DNA from: Butyricicoccus pullicaecorum
Lineage (GTDB): Bacteria; Bacillota; Clostridia; Oscillospirales; Butyricicoccaceae
Reading direction: 5' to 3'
Length of the DNA stretch: 64,000 nt
NCBI GenBank assembly: GCA_021531865.1
Contig: JAFBIW010000001.1
Coordinates: forward strand, 248,001 to 312,000
A program made the translations under genes and the position numbers. This document shows, piece after piece, positions 1 through 8,616 of the stretch; within the stretch, counting starts at the first letter, position 1, and every line of letters starts with the position of its first letter. A model generated the notes under the pieces. It worked only from the letters and a program-made list of their open reading frames with translations. It was not told where the DNA came from and made no database searches.

Positions 1-147
1 TTCGACCCGGAAGCCATCCGTGCGGACGGCTTCGAGATTATCACCCCGGTCATCGTGTGCAACACCGACGCCTTCGCCTCGGTCTCCCCCGCCGCGGACG
101 GCGCGGTCACCGCGGGCGACGTCCTGCTCCGTATCGAAAAGAAGTAA
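1..147 (+). CDS. PTS glucose-type EIIA component, C-terminal end (partial)
   Basis: Frame 1 is open from the window edge to a TAA at 145-147 and gives 48 residues. They contain FEIITPVIVCNTD followed by a G-x-V-x-x-GD-x-LL end, the typical C-terminal part of EIIA-Glc (Crr-like) domains. EIIA passes the phosphoryl group from HPr to a membrane EIIB. The active-site histidine lies upstream of the window and cannot be checked. It sits 140 bases before nagE, whose product carries EIIC and EIIB but no EIIA domain, so this protein probably supplies the missing phosphoryl donor. The family call is firm; the pairing is inferred from position. Confidence 0.85.
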   Translation, partial: FDPEAIRADGFEIITPVIVCNTDAFASVSPAADGAVTAGDVLLRIEKK

Positions 148-160
148 TTTCAAATCAAGG

Positions 161-190
161 TTTCGATCCGCCCGACGGGCGGTTGAAATC
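161..190 (+). other. Hairpin between EIIA and nagE
   Basis: CCGCCC (168-173) pairs with GGGCGG (177-182), with further matches in the flanking TTTC and GAAA. There is no U-tract, so it may be an mRNA-processing or stabilising hairpin between the two PTS genes rather than a terminator. Confidence 0.4.
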
Positions 191-287
191 GTGTCCTTTC
201 CCGCCGTTCGGCTCGGCGCATGGGGCACGCAATATACAACCCGGCCGTCTGTACGGCGGCCAAGACAAAAGAGGAGGGGAATCTCTT

Positions 288-1766
288 ATGATGAAATTCT
301 TGCAGAAGCTCGGCAAATCACTGATGCTTCCGGTCGCGGCTCTGCCGATCTGCGGCATCCTGATGGGCCTCGGCTACGCGCTGGCTCCCGGCGTTATGGG
401 CGTACCCGGCGCTGCGACCAGCGGCGCGATGTACACCATCGGTTTCCTGCTGATCAAGGCCGGCGGCGCCCTGATCGACAACATGGCATGGCTGTTCGTC
501 ATCGGCGTGGCCGTCGGCCTGTCGGATGACAAGGACGGCACCTCGGCGCTGGCCGGTCTGGTATCCTGGCTGATGATCACCACCCTGCTTTCGACCGGCG
601 TGGTCACCACCATCATGCCCTCGATCGCGGACGACGCCGTCAAGAGCCTGGCGTTCGGTAAGATCCAGAACGTCTTCATCGCGATCATCGCCGGCATCAT
701 CGGCGCAACCTGCTACAACAAGTTCAAGAACACCCAGATGCCCGACTGGCTGGCCTTCTTCAGCGGCAAGCGCTGCGTCGCCATCGTCACCGGTCTGGTA
801 TCCATCGTCGCTTCCGTTGTCCTGCTGTTCATCTGGCCGATCATCTTCGGTGCGCTCGTTGCCGTTGGTAACGCGATCGTCGGCATGGGCGGCATCGGCG
901 CCGGTATCTATGCGTTCCTCAACCGTCTGCTGATCCCGACCGGTCTGCATCACGCGCTGAACAACGTATTCTGGTTCGACACCATCGGTCTGGGCGACCT
1001 GTCCCACTTCTGGGCGGGCGAGACCTCGGCTGACGTTTCCTGGAGCCTCGGCATGTACATGTCCGGCTTCTTCCCCTGCATGATGTTCGGTATCGCGGGC
1101 GCTGCCGTCGCGATGGTTCAGACCGCCAAGAACAAGAAGGCTGCCATCGGTCTCGTGCTCTCCGCCGCGATCTGTGCGTTCATCTGCGGCGTTACCGAGC
1201 CGTTTGAGTTCGGCTTCATGTTCGCCGCGTTCCCGCTGTACGTTGTTTATTCCGCTCTGTACGGCATCTTCACCGTCATCACCTACTACGTTGGCTTCCG
1301 CGGCGGCTTCTGCTTCTCCGCCGGCGCGACCGACCTCGTCTTCTCGTCCTTCATGCCTGCCGCTGCCAAGACCTGGACGATCATTCCGCTCGGCATCGCC
1401 GCGTTCGTCGTCTTCTATGTTGTCTTCCGCTTCGCGATCGTCAAGTGGAACCTCAAGACCCCGGGCCGTGAGGACGAAGAGGACACCGCAGCCGCCGACA
1501 AGGACGCCGTTCTCTCCAACAACGACTACACCGCCGTTGCAGCCACCATCCTCGAGGGTCTGGGCGGCAAGGAGAACGTCACCTCGCTCGACAACTGCAT
1601 CACCCGTCTGCGCCTCGAGATCAAGGACTACACCGCTGTGGACGAGAAGAAGATCAAGTCCGCCGGTGTTGCAGGCGTCATGCGCCCGTCCAAGACCGCG
1701 GTTCAGGTCATTGTAGGCACCAAGGTCCAGTTCGTAGCCGACGAAATGGCCAAGATGCTCAAGTAA
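288..1766 (+). CDS. nagE: PTS N-acetylglucosamine-type EIICB permease
   Basis: This 492-residue protein couples sugar import to phosphorylation. Residues 1 to about 390 form a hydrophobic EIIC domain with the glucose/GlcNAc-family segment LHHALNNVFWFD and the GVTEPFEFGFMF motif. After an acidic linker comes an EIIB domain with the phosphocysteine in SLDNCITRL (Cys437). No EIIA domain is attached; one is encoded just upstream. The start at 288 follows AGAGGAGGGG, and a second ATG follows at once; the longer open frame upstream lacks membrane character. nagB and nagA downstream make GlcNAc the likely substrate, though glucose-family EIICB proteins are closely similar. Codon use is rich in GTT and GCT, as in strongly expressed genes. 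Confidence 0.9.
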   Translation: MMKFLQKLGKSLMLPVAALPICGILMGLGYALAPGVMGVPGAATSGAMYTIGFLLIKAGGALIDNMAWLFVIGVAVGLSDDKDGTSALAGLVSWLMITTLLSTGVVTTIMPSIADDAVKSLAFGKIQNVFIAIIAGIIGATCYNKFKNTQMPDWLAFFSGKRCVAIVTGLVSIVASVVLLFIWPIIFGALVAVGNAIVGMGGIGAGIYAFLNRLLIPTGLHHALNNVFWFDTIGLGDLSHFWAGETSADVSWSLGMYMSGFFPCMMFGIAGAAVAMVQTAKNKKAAIGLVLSAAICAFICGVTEPFEFGFMFAAFPLYVVYSALYGIFTVITYYVGFRGGFCFSAGATDLVFSSFMPAAAKTWTIIPLGIAAFVVFYVVFRFAIVKWNLKTPGREDEEDTAAADKDAVLSNNDYTAVAATILEGLGGKENVTSLDNCITRLRLEIKDYTAVDEKKIKSAGVAGVMRPSKTAVQVIVGTKVQFVADEMAKMLK

Positions 1767-1792
1767 TTTTACCCGAGCGATCCATATTCACT

Positions 1793-1889
1793 CCGCTGGG
1801 CGGCCGCAAGGCCGTCCGGCGGGTCTCCCCCAATCGCCGCCTTCCGGGCGGCTGTTCCGAACCGGAAGGGCGGGCTTACGCCCGCCCTT
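1793..1889 (+). other. Three-hairpin region between nagE and nagB
   Basis: A 13-bp hairpin capped by GCAA (1793-1822), a second GC hairpin (about 1837-1853), and AAGGGCGGGC/GCCCGCCCTT (1866-1889) followed by only three T. The last could act as a weak terminator that lowers nagBA relative to nagE; the others look like mRNA-stabilising structures. Confidence 0.55.
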
Positions 1890-1917
1890 TATTCATCATT
1901 TTGAAGAGGTGTATTCC

Positions 1918-2655
1918 ATGAAAATCATCCGTGCAAAGGACTACAATGACATGAGCCGCAAGGCGGCCAACATCATCTCGGCACAGGTCATCCTGAAGCC
2001 CGATTCGGTGCTCGGTCTGGCGACCGGCTCCTCTCCGATCGGCATTTATGAGCAGCTCATCAAGTGGTATCAGAAGGGCGACGTCGACTTCGGCGCCTGC
2101 ACCACCTTCAATCTGGACGAGTACCGCGGCCTGACCGCTGACCACGACCAGAGCTACCACTACTTCATGCACAAGAACTTCTTCGACCATGTCAACATCC
2201 CCGCCGAGCGCATCAACCTGCCGGACGGCGCACAGATGGACATCGAGAAGGAGCGCGCCCGCTATGACGCGGCCATCCGTGCCGCCGGCGGCATCGACCT
2301 CCAGCTTCTAGGCATGGGCTTAAACGGCCACATCGGCTTCAACGAGCCGGATGACTACTTCTCCAAGGGCACCCACTGCGTCGATCTGACCGAATCGACC
2401 ATCGAGGCCAACAAGCGCTTCTTCGCTTCGGCGGACGACGTACCGCGTCAGGCCTACACGATGGGCGTACAGACCATTATGCTCGCCCGCCGCATCGTCA
2501 TTGTCATCTCGGGCGAGAGCAAGGCGGATATCGTCCGCGAAGCCTTCTTCGGCCCGGTCACTCCGCGCGTTCCGGCCTCCATCCTCCAGCTCCACACCGA
2601 CGTATCGGTCGTCGCCGACGAGGCCGCGCTGTCTAAGTGCGCCGATCTGCTGTAA
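1918..2655 (+). CDS. nagB: Glucosamine-6-phosphate deaminase
   Basis: Converts glucosamine-6-phosphate to fructose-6-phosphate and ammonia in the cytoplasm. The 245 residues match family length and carry the N-terminal MKIIRAKDYNDMS, the phosphate-binding LGLATGSSPIGIYEQL, the FNLDEY segment and the GMGLNGHIGFNEP motif. I chose the ATG at 1918, preceded by GAAGAGGTG, rather than a GTG nine bases upstream, because the family starts at MKII. nagA follows after 18 bases, so the two are co-transcribed. It acts after NagA in the pathway although it is encoded before it. Confidence 0.97.
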   Translation: MKIIRAKDYNDMSRKAANIISAQVILKPDSVLGLATGSSPIGIYEQLIKWYQKGDVDFGACTTFNLDEYRGLTADHDQSYHYFMHKNFFDHVNIPAERINLPDGAQMDIEKERARYDAAIRAAGGIDLQLLGMGLNGHIGFNEPDDYFSKGTHCVDLTESTIEANKRFFASADDVPRQAYTMGVQTIMLARRIVIVISGESKADIVREAFFGPVTPRVPASILQLHTDVSVVADEAALSKCADLL

Positions 2656-2673
2656 GATAAAGGAAGGCTCCTT

Positions 2674-3783
2674 ATGGAATTTCAGAATCTTCGCATTTTC
2701 CAGCCGGATGGCAGCTTTGTCCCGGGCGGTCTGACCATCGAGGGAGACCGCATTTCGGCGGCCGCGCCCTCGGCTGACGCGCCCGACATGGGCGGGCTGT
2801 ACGCTGTGCCCGGTCTGGTCGACCTGCATTTCCACGGCTGCGTGGGCTATGATTTCTGCGACGGCACGCAGGAGGCTATCTCGGCGCTGGCCGGGTATCA
2901 GGCCAAAAACGGCGTCGCCGCGATCTGCCCCGCGACCATGACCTACCCCGAGGACAAGCTCACCCAGATCGCACAGGCCGCCGCGGCCTTCGTGCCCGGC
3001 GCGGCCGACGCGGCGCTCGTGGGCATCAACATGGAAGGCCCCTTCATCTCGATGGCCAAAAAGGGCGCGCAGAACGGCGCTTATATCCACAAGCCGGACG
3101 CCGCGATGTTCCGCCGCCTGCAAGAAAAGGCGAACGGCCTGTTCAAGCTGTGCGACATCGCCCCCGAGGTTGAGGGCGCGATGGAGACCATCGAGGCGCT
3201 GGCCGACGAGGTGCGCATCTCGATCGCCCATACCGAAGCCGATTATGACACCGCCTGCGCGGCCTTTGCGCGCGGCGCGCGGCAGGTCACCCACCTGTAC
3301 AACGCCATGCCGCCCCTGAGCCACCGCGCCCCGGGCGTCATCGGCGCGGCGGCTGACAACGAAGCCGTGACCGTCGAGCTGATCGCCGACGGCGTGCATG
3401 TGCATCCGTCGGTCGTCCGCGCGACCTTCCGCCTGTTTGACGGCCGGGTCATCCTGATCTCGGACAGCATGATGGCGACCGGTCTGGACGACGGCGAATA
3501 TTCGCTCGGCGGACAGGCGGTCACCGTGCGCGGCAACCTTGCCACCCTGCACGACGGCACGATCGCCGGCTCGGCCACCAACCTGCTGGGCTGTGTCCGC
3601 AGCGCGGTCAAAATGGGGATTCCGCTCGGGCAGGCCATCCGCGCCGCCTCGACCGTCCCGGCGCACGCGCTGGGCATCGAGGCCGACTACGGCTCGCTCG
3701 AGCCGGGCAAGCTGGCGAACGTTGTCCTGCTTGACGACGAACTGAATGTCCGGTCGATCCTCCTGCGCGGTCAGGCCATCTGA
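2674..3783 (+). CDS. nagA: N-acetylglucosamine-6-phosphate deacetylase
   Basis: Removes the acetyl group from GlcNAc-6-phosphate to give glucosamine-6-phosphate for NagB. The 369-residue amidohydrolase has LVDLHFHGCVGYDF (metal-ligand region), NMEGPF, HLYNAMPPLSHR, ELIADGVHVHP and ISDSMMATG. A strong AAGGAAGG ribosome site precedes the ATG. It is the last gene of the nag operon, which ends in a clear terminator. With EIIA, NagE and NagB this completes conversion of external GlcNAc to fructose-6-phosphate. Confidence 0.96.
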   Translation: MEFQNLRIFQPDGSFVPGGLTIEGDRISAAAPSADAPDMGGLYAVPGLVDLHFHGCVGYDFCDGTQEAISALAGYQAKNGVAAICPATMTYPEDKLTQIAQAAAAFVPGAADAALVGINMEGPFISMAKKGAQNGAYIHKPDAAMFRRLQEKANGLFKLCDIAPEVEGAMETIEALADEVRISIAHTEADYDTACAAFARGARQVTHLYNAMPPLSHRAPGVIGAAADNEAVTVELIADGVHVHPSVVRATFRLFDGRVILISDSMMATGLDDGEYSLGGQAVTVRGNLATLHDGTIAGSATNLLGCVRSAVKMGIPLGQAIRAASTVPAHALGIEADYGSLEPGKLANVVLLDDELNVRSILLRGQAI

Positions 3784-3804
3784 CGCGCTTCCCCCTTCCC
3801 ACAC

Positions 3805-3853
3805 AAAAAGCCCGCCCCGGGTCGTGTCAAAACGACTCGAAGCGGGCTTTTTT
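3805..3853 (+). terminator. Terminator after nagA
   Basis: AAAAAGCCCGC pairs with GCGGGCTTTTTT across an inner hairpin (GTCGT/ACGAC), ending in a T-run. Confidence 0.85.
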
Positions 3854-3858
3854 GCATC

Positions 3859-3892
3859 AAAAAAGGCCCGGAGCGATCCTCCGAGCCCTTTT
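3859..3892 (-). terminator. Terminator after tsf
   Basis: On the minus strand GGCTCGGAG and CTCCGGGCC form a stem with one mismatch, followed by six T. Confidence 0.8.
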
Positions 3893-3914
3893 GAATTGCT
3901 GAAAAAGTTCAGGC

Positions 3915-4847
3915 TTACTTGGCCATTGCGGCGACCTCGGCAGCGAAGTCGTCAACCTTCTTCTCGATGCCCTCGCCCTTCTCAAAGCGGGTGCACTTGA
4001 CGAGCTTGATCTCGCCGCCCAGCTCCTTGGCGACAGCCTTGATGTGCTCTTCGACGGAGACCTTGTTCTCCTTAACGAAGGCCTGCTGCAGCAGGCAGTT
4101 CTCCTCGTAGTACTTGCCGATGCGGCCCTCAACCATCTTGTGGATGATCTGCTCCGGCTTCGGCTTGGCAGCGGTCTTGTTCTCCTCGAGCGCCTGCGCC
4201 AGCAGGATCTCCTTCTCCTTGGCCAGAGTCACCTCGTCAACGTCAGACTTGTCCATGAACGCCGGATTCATCGCCGCAGCCTGCATGCCGATGTCCTTGC
4301 CCAGCTCCAGAACGGTCGCGTTGCCGCGCAGGTTCTCGGAAACCTCGAGGCCAACCAGAACGCCGATGACGCCGCCCATATGGGTGTAGGATACGTTTAC
4401 GGTGTTCGCGTCGTAGCGCTCGAAGCGGCGGATCTGGATGTTCTCGCCGATGGTCAGAACCTTCTCCTGGGTCGCGCCCTCAACGGTGACATCGCCCATC
4501 TTGCAGGCCTTCAGCGCGTCGATATCAGCCGGGTTCTCCTTGATGACAACGTCAGCCAGATCGGAAACGAACTTCTGGAAGTCCGCGTTCTTGGCAACGA
4601 AGTCGGTCTCGGAGTTGACCTCGATGACAGCGCCTACGCCGCAGTCCGCGCAGACCTTTGCGCATACGATGCCCTCGGCAGCGATGCGGCCGGCCTTCTT
4701 GGCAGCCTTAGCCAGGCCCTTTTCACGCAGCAGCTCGATCGCCTTGTCGAAGTCGCCGTCCGCCTCGGTCAGCGCCTTCTTGCACTCCATCATGCCTACG
4801 CTGGTCATTTCGCGCAGCTTCTTTACGTCAGCAGCAGTAAAAGCCAT
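3915..4847 (-). CDS. tsf: Elongation factor Ts
   Basis: Nucleotide-exchange factor that regenerates EF-Tu-GTP. The 310-residue protein begins MAFTAADVKKLREMT, with the UBA-like domain and the TSVGMMECKKAL motif, then the core dimerisation region with EVNSETDFVAKN. The start follows AGGAGGAATATCAAATG. It lies 126 bases downstream of rpsB on the same strand, the usual bacterial rpsB-tsf arrangement, and ends in its own terminator. Length and motifs are normal. Confidence 0.97.
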   Translation of the reverse strand: MAFTAADVKKLREMTSVGMMECKKALTEADGDFDKAIELLREKGLAKAAKKAGRIAAEGIVCAKVCADCGVGAVIEVNSETDFVAKNADFQKFVSDLADVVIKENPADIDALKACKMGDVTVEGATQEKVLTIGENIQIRRFERYDANTVNVSYTHMGGVIGVLVGLEVSENLRGNATVLELGKDIGMQAAAMNPAFMDKSDVDEVTLAKEKEILLAQALEENKTAAKPKPEQIIHKMVEGRIGKYYEENCLLQQAFVKENKVSVEEHIKAVAKELGGEIKLVKCTRFEKGEGIEKKVDDFAAEVAAMAK

Positions 4848-4902
4848 TTGATATTCCTCCTGAAAATAGTATGAATCAGATTTTCCTGAATAAACCGCAA
4901 AC

Positions 4903-4927
4903 GGCGGGAGGAGACCCTCCTCCCGCC
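4903..4927 (-). other. Hairpin between rpsB and tsf
   Basis: GGCGGGAGGAG and CTCCTCCCGCC form a perfect 11-bp stem with a 3-base loop. On the minus strand it is followed by GTTTGCGGTTTATT, not a clean U-tract. It may be a leaky attenuator or a 3'-end stabiliser setting the rpsB:tsf ratio. Confidence 0.6.
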
Positions 4928-4973
4928 AGCGGAAAACGATTTCTAAACTTGCAGTCTCAGCCTGGAGCGGGAC

Positions 4974-5705
4974 TTACGCCTCAGCGGAGGCTTCCTTCTC
5001 CTCAGCAGCGACCTCGAGCTGCTCGCCCTGCTTGCCTTCCAGAACGGCGTTCGCCATGGTCTGGGAGATCAGCTTGATCGCGCGGATCGCGTCGTCGTTG
5101 CCCGGGATGACGTAGTCAACTTCGTCCGGATCGCAGTTGGTATCAACGATCGCAACAACCGGGATGGACAGCTTCTTGGCCTCAGCGATGGCGTTCTTCT
5201 CCTTGCGGGGATCAACGACGAACATCGCGCCCGGCAGCTTCTTCATTTCCTTGACGCCGCCCAGGTACTTCTCGAGCTTGGCGATCTCGAGCTGGAGCTT
5301 GATGACTTCCTTCTTCGGGAGCAGATCGAAGGTGCCGTCCTCCTGCATCTTCTTGAGCTGGTTCAGACGGTTGATACGGGTGCGCATGGTCTTGAAGTTG
5401 GTCAGCATGCCGCCCAGCCAACGCGCGTTGACATAGAACTGGCCGCAGCGCTCCGCCTCTTCCTTGATGGCGTCCTGCGCCTGCTTCTTGGTGCCGACGA
5501 ACAGGATGGACTCACCAGCCGCAGCGGTGTCACGAACGAAGAAGTAAGCCTCCTCCAGCTTCTTGACGGTCTTCTGCAGGTCGATGATGTAGATACCGTT
5601 GCGCTCGGTGAAGATGTACGCTGCCATCTTCGGGTTCCAGCGGCGGGTCTGATGGCCGAAGTGTACGCCGGCCTCCAGCAGCTGCTTCATAGAAATTACT
5701 GCCAT
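4974..5705 (-). CDS. rpsB: 30S ribosomal protein S2
   Basis: Component of the small ribosomal subunit. The 243 residues open with [19 protein letters not shown] and include [30 protein letters not shown] and [14 protein letters not shown], all standard for S2. I start at 5705 after AAGGAGGAAAATAAC; an in-frame extension of 45 codons upstream covers the untranslated leader and is not S2-like. The acidic, Ala/Glu-rich tail is common in Clostridia. A sigma-A-type promoter is 117 bases upstream. Confidence 0.97.
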   Translation of the reverse strand: MAVISMKQLLEAGVHFGHQTRRWNPKMAAYIFTERNGIYIIDLQKTVKKLEEAYFFVRDTAAAGESILFVGTKKQAQDAIKEEAERCGQFYVNARWLGGMLTNFKTMRTRINRLNQLKKMQEDGTFDLLPKKEVIKLQLEIAKLEKYLGGVKEMKKLPGAMFVVDPRKEKNAIAEAKKLSIPVVAIVDTNCDPDEVDYVIPGNDDAIRAIKLISQTMANAVLEGKQGEQLEVAAEEKEASAEA

Positions 5706-5752
5706 GTTATTTTCCTCCTTAGGTTTTGACCTCCATCCCGTTTCATCTGACA

Positions 5753-5784
5753 GGCGGCAACCGGACCGGGTCCGGCCACCCGCC
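5753..5784 (-). promoter_or_regulatory. Structured rpsB leader (possible autoregulatory site)
   Basis: The roughly 110-base leader contains a two-step stem, GGCGG/CCGCC (5753-5757 and 5780-5784) outside CCGGA/TCCGG (5761-5765 and 5771-5775). Ribosomal-protein leaders often bind their own product; here only the structure is seen. Confidence 0.4.
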
Positions 5785-5821
5785 GCGTGCATCGCGGGAT
5801 GTGTGTAATTCGTACTCTGGT

Positions 5822-5851
5822 ATTCTAACACAGATACCATACGCTTGTCAA
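5822..5851 (-). promoter_or_regulatory. Promoter of rpsB-tsf
   Basis: Minus strand -35 TTGACA (5846-5851), 18-base spacer, -10 TAGAAT (5822-5827). It is placed correctly for a roughly 110-base leader. Confidence 0.75.
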
Positions 5852-5877
5852 AGGTATTTTGACAGTTTTTTCAAGAA

Positions 5878-6168
5878 TTATACGGAAAATCGCTTCTTTT
5901 CCCGCGGCGGCGGGCAGCAGGCGTCCTCAAACCGGACGAAGAGGATATCCTCGCCGATCTTGTCGATGCACTCCCACGGAATCACGAGCTCCTCGCACCG
6001 GCCGAGCAGGCCGGACAGGCCGCTCCGGGCGGGCACGATGATGGCCGTGATCCGGCCGCAGGTCAGGTCGAGCCTGAGGTCGCTGACGAAGCCCAGCCGC
6101 GCTCCGTCGCACAGGTTGATGACCTCGCGGCAGCGCAGCTCGGAAAAGGTGCAGCCGTTTTCCAGCAT
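5878..6168 (-). CDS. YlmC/YmxH-like PRC-barrel protein
   Basis: A 96-residue protein with a PRC-barrel fold: CTFSELRCREVINLCDGARLG, DLRLDLTCGRITAIIVPAR and VIPWECIDKIGEDILFVRF. This matches the YlmC/YmxH family found beside sporulation and cell-division genes in Firmicutes; its biochemical role is not established. I start at 6168, preceded by GAGGAGGGAGAACGCC. An ATG 21 bases upstream overlaps the stop of the deacetylase gene and is the alternative. It sits 17 bases after the deacetylase stop, so the two are probably co-transcribed. Confidence 0.8.
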   Translation of the reverse strand: MLENGCTFSELRCREVINLCDGARLGFVSDLRLDLTCGRITAIIVPARSGLSGLLGRCEELVIPWECIDKIGEDILFVRFEDACCPPPREKKRFSV

Positions 6169-6185
6169 GGCGTTCTCCCTCCTCT

Positions 6186-7061
6186 TCATGCCAGCGCCTT
6201 CCCGAAAAACGCCTCGGTGGACACCCCGCTCGGACGGTTGTACCGCCCCAGCAGGTACAGGCAGTCTGGGTCGCGCGTGATGAGGTTTTCCTTTTCGGCA
6301 CAGCCCAATGTGCACCGGAAGCCCAGCCCGCGCAGCACCTCCTCGGTCTCCCGGCTGCACGCGCCGTAGGGATAGGCATAGCACAGGGGTGCGGGCAGTC
6401 CGGCGTTCACCAGCATCTCCTGCGCCCGCTCGGTGTCCTCGGTCAGCAGGGCACGGTAGGCCGCGTCGTCCTCTCCGCGCCGCTTGAGACAGCCCTTGCG
6501 CCCAGCGTTTTCATGCAGATCATAGGAATGATTTTCGATTTCGAATACACCGCTCTCCTGCATCTCGCGCAGCCGCTCGGCCGACAGGTACGACCAGTAA
6601 GCGTTCTCCTGTCCGGTCTCGGTGTAGCGCACGGTCTCCGCGCCGATGACTGAGACGACCGCGCACATGCCGCGCTCCTTGAGCAGCGGATAGGCATAGA
6701 GGTAGTTGTTGTACTGCCCGTCGTCAAACGTCAGCAGCACCGGCTTTTCGGGCAGCGTGCCCGCCCCGTCGACATAATCAACGAGCTGCGCGATCGAAAC
6801 GGTCTCGTAGCCCTGTGCCTTGAGATAATCCAGATCGGCCGCCAGCGCGTCCGGACTGAGCACGTACCGCCCGGCGCGCGCCTGATCCTTCAGGATACTG
6901 TGATACATGATGACCGGAAGCCGGACAGCCGTTTCCTGTTCAGCGACCGTCTGCACCGCCGTGCTCTGAAACCGCGCGTTCATCAGAAACACACAGGCGA
7001 ACACCGCGAGCGTCGCCGCCATCTGCGCGAGCGTTTTTCCGATTCCGAGCTGTTTTCCCAT
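6186..7061 (-). CDS. Membrane-anchored polysaccharide deacetylase (NodB fold)
   Basis: A 291-residue protein with an N-terminal signal anchor (hydrophobic residues about 10-28) followed by an extracytoplasmic NodB domain. The family motifs are visible: LPVIMYHSI, LTFDDGQYNN (metal and catalytic Asp pair), IENHSYDLH (metal histidines) and YAYPYGA. Such enzymes remove N- or O-acetyl groups from peptidoglycan or other surface glycans; the substrate cannot be read from sequence. A PRC-barrel gene follows. The terminator upstream separates it from the hydrogenase operon. Confidence 0.9.
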   Translation of the reverse strand: MGKQLGIGKTLAQMAATLAVFACVFLMNARFQSTAVQTVAEQETAVRLPVIMYHSILKDQARAGRYVLSPDALAADLDYLKAQGYETVSIAQLVDYVDGAGTLPEKPVLLTFDDGQYNNYLYAYPLLKERGMCAVVSVIGAETVRYTETGQENAYWSYLSAERLREMQESGVFEIENHSYDLHENAGRKGCLKRRGEDDAAYRALLTEDTERAQEMLVNAGLPAPLCYAYPYGACSRETEEVLRGLGFRCTLGCAEKENLITRDPDCLYLLGRYNRPSGVSTEAFFGKALA

Positions 7062-7122
7062 CTTCGCACCTCCGCCCCGAACTCGTCTGCTTTCAGCCTA
7101 TGCGCGGCGCGGGCGCGAAATG

Positions 7123-7154
7123 AAAAAAATCCGTCCCGAAAAGACGGGACGGAT
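7123..7154 (-). terminator. Terminator of the hydrogenase operon
   Basis: ATCCGTCCCG pairs with CGGGACGGAT, followed by a run of T on the minus strand. Confidence 0.88.
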
Positions 7155-7188
7155 CTTTCATGTATTCTGTTTCGCGAAAAATGTGCGA

Positions 7189-8616
7189 TCAGACCTCGAC
7201 CTTGTAGGTGTCGATCGCCTCGGCAACGCCGCTCTTCTGGCTGTCCTTGCCGTACTGGTCGATCTTCATGCGGCTTCTCGGCTCGTGGTTGAGCGAGGCC
7301 GCGCCGCCGACACAGCCGCCGACGCAGGCCATGCCCTCAATGAAGTTCTTGTCCAGCTTGCCAACCTTGGCCTTGAGCAGGGCCAGCTTGCAGGCCTCGA
7401 TGCCGTCGCAGGCCTCGGCCTTGACCGTAAAGTCCAGACCCTTCTCCTTGATGACCTCCTGAACGGCCTCGGTCAGACCGCCGCAGCGGCCGAAGACGCG
7501 GCCGAAGTAGGAAGCGTCGTTCATCGGGGTTTCCTCGAGCGAATCCATGTCGATGCCCTGCGCGTCGATCATGGCCTGCAGCTCCTCGAAGGTCAGGACA
7601 GTGTCGATCCACAGGTCAACAGTCGTCTTGCCGATCTCAGCCTTCTTAGCCGTGCAGGGGCCGATGAAGATGCACTTGACCGGGTCGTCGGCGTGGATCT
7701 TGACATAGCGGCCGATCTCGGCCATAGGCGACAGGTTGTGGGAAACCTTGTCCGCGAGCTGGGGCACGTGCTTTTCGATGTAATCGACGAAGGCCGGGCA
7801 GCAGGACGAGGTCAGGAAGCCCTTCTCGACCAGCTCCTGCGCCTCCTTGGCGGCGACCATATCGGCGCCCATCGCGGCTTCAACGACCATATCGAAGCCG
7901 AGCGCGCGGATGGCGGACGCGACCTTGCCGAGCGGGACGTCCTGGAACTGGGACGCGATGGCCGGCGCGACGATGGCGACGGTCTTGTAGTTTTCGCCCT
8001 TGTTGCGAATGATATTGATGGCCTCGACCATGAAGGACTTGTCCATGATCGCGCCGAACGGGCAGGCGTAAGAGCACGCGCCGCAGGAAATGCACTTTGC
8101 GGGATCGATCTCGGCCTTCTTCTCCTCGTTCATGTGGATGGCGTTGATCTTGCAGCTTCGCTCGCAGGGGCGCACGTGCTCGGTGATGGCGCCGTAGGGG
8201 CAGACCTTGGCGCACTTGCCGCACTCGATGCACAGATCGAAGTCGATGCGGGCCTTGCCGTTCTTGTCCTTGGAGATGGCGCCCTTGGGGCAGTTCTTGA
8301 TGCAGCGCTGCGAGATGCAGCCGCGGCAGGATTCGCTGACCATGTAGCGTTCAACCGGACACTCGTCGCAGGCGATCTCGATGACCTCGATGATGTTGGG
8401 ATTGCGGCGGTTGCCGCCCATCGCCAGACGAACGCGCTCCTGTACGATCGCGCGTTCCTTATAGACGCAGCAGCGCATGGTCGGCCGGGGGCCGGGGGAG
8501 ATCACCTTGGGGATCTCGTAATAGGATTCCATCAGATTGCCGTCATAGGCACGGCGTGCAACCTCCTTGAGTACGCGATACTTCAGGAGCTGTACATCAG
8601 TTTCAAACGTTCTCAT
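7189..8616 (-). CDS. [FeFe]-hydrogenase, group-B-like, monomeric
   Basis: A 475-residue cytoplasmic hydrogenase. Cysteines at residues 97-109 and 129-139 and a ferredoxin-type set at 175-185 are placed for several [4Fe4S] clusters. The H-cluster motifs follow: TSSCCPAFV (269-277), GPCTAKK (319-325) and MACVGGCVGG (429-438). These resemble group B enzymes more than the canonical TSCCPAW/GGGQP of group A. The reaction is proton reduction or H2 oxidation with ferredoxin as likely partner. Its ATG overlaps the TGA of the upstream fumarase-like gene (ATGA), suggesting translational coupling. A sensory rather than fermentative role cannot be excluded. Confidence 0.88.
   Translation of the reverse strand: MRTFETDVQLLKYRVLKEVARRAYDGNLMESYYEIPKVISPGPRPTMRCCVYKERAIVQERVRLAMGGNRRNPNIIEVIEIACDECPVERYMVSESCRGCISQRCIKNCPKGAISKDKNGKARIDFDLCIECGKCAKVCPYGAITEHVRPCERSCKINAIHMNEEKKAEIDPAKCISCGACSYACPFGAIMDKSFMVEAINIIRNKGENYKTVAIVAPAIASQFQDVPLGKVASAIRALGFDMVVEAAMGADMVAAKEAQELVEKGFLTSSCCPAFVDYIEKHVPQLADKVSHNLSPMAEIGRYVKIHADDPVKCIFIGPCTAKKAEIGKTTVDLWIDTVLTFEELQAMIDAQGIDMDSLEETPMNDASYFGRVFGRCGGLTEAVQEVIKEKGLDFTVKAEACDGIEACKLALLKAKVGKLDKNFIEGMACVGGCVGGAASLNHEPRSRMKIDQYGKDSQKSGVAEAIDTYKVEV

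Noticed and set aside
2320-3804. 494-codon open frame antisense to nagB-nagA
   Set aside because: It is fully antisense to two clear enzymes, is rich in Arg/Asp/Gly/Val as expected of GC-rich shadows, and has no ribosome site.
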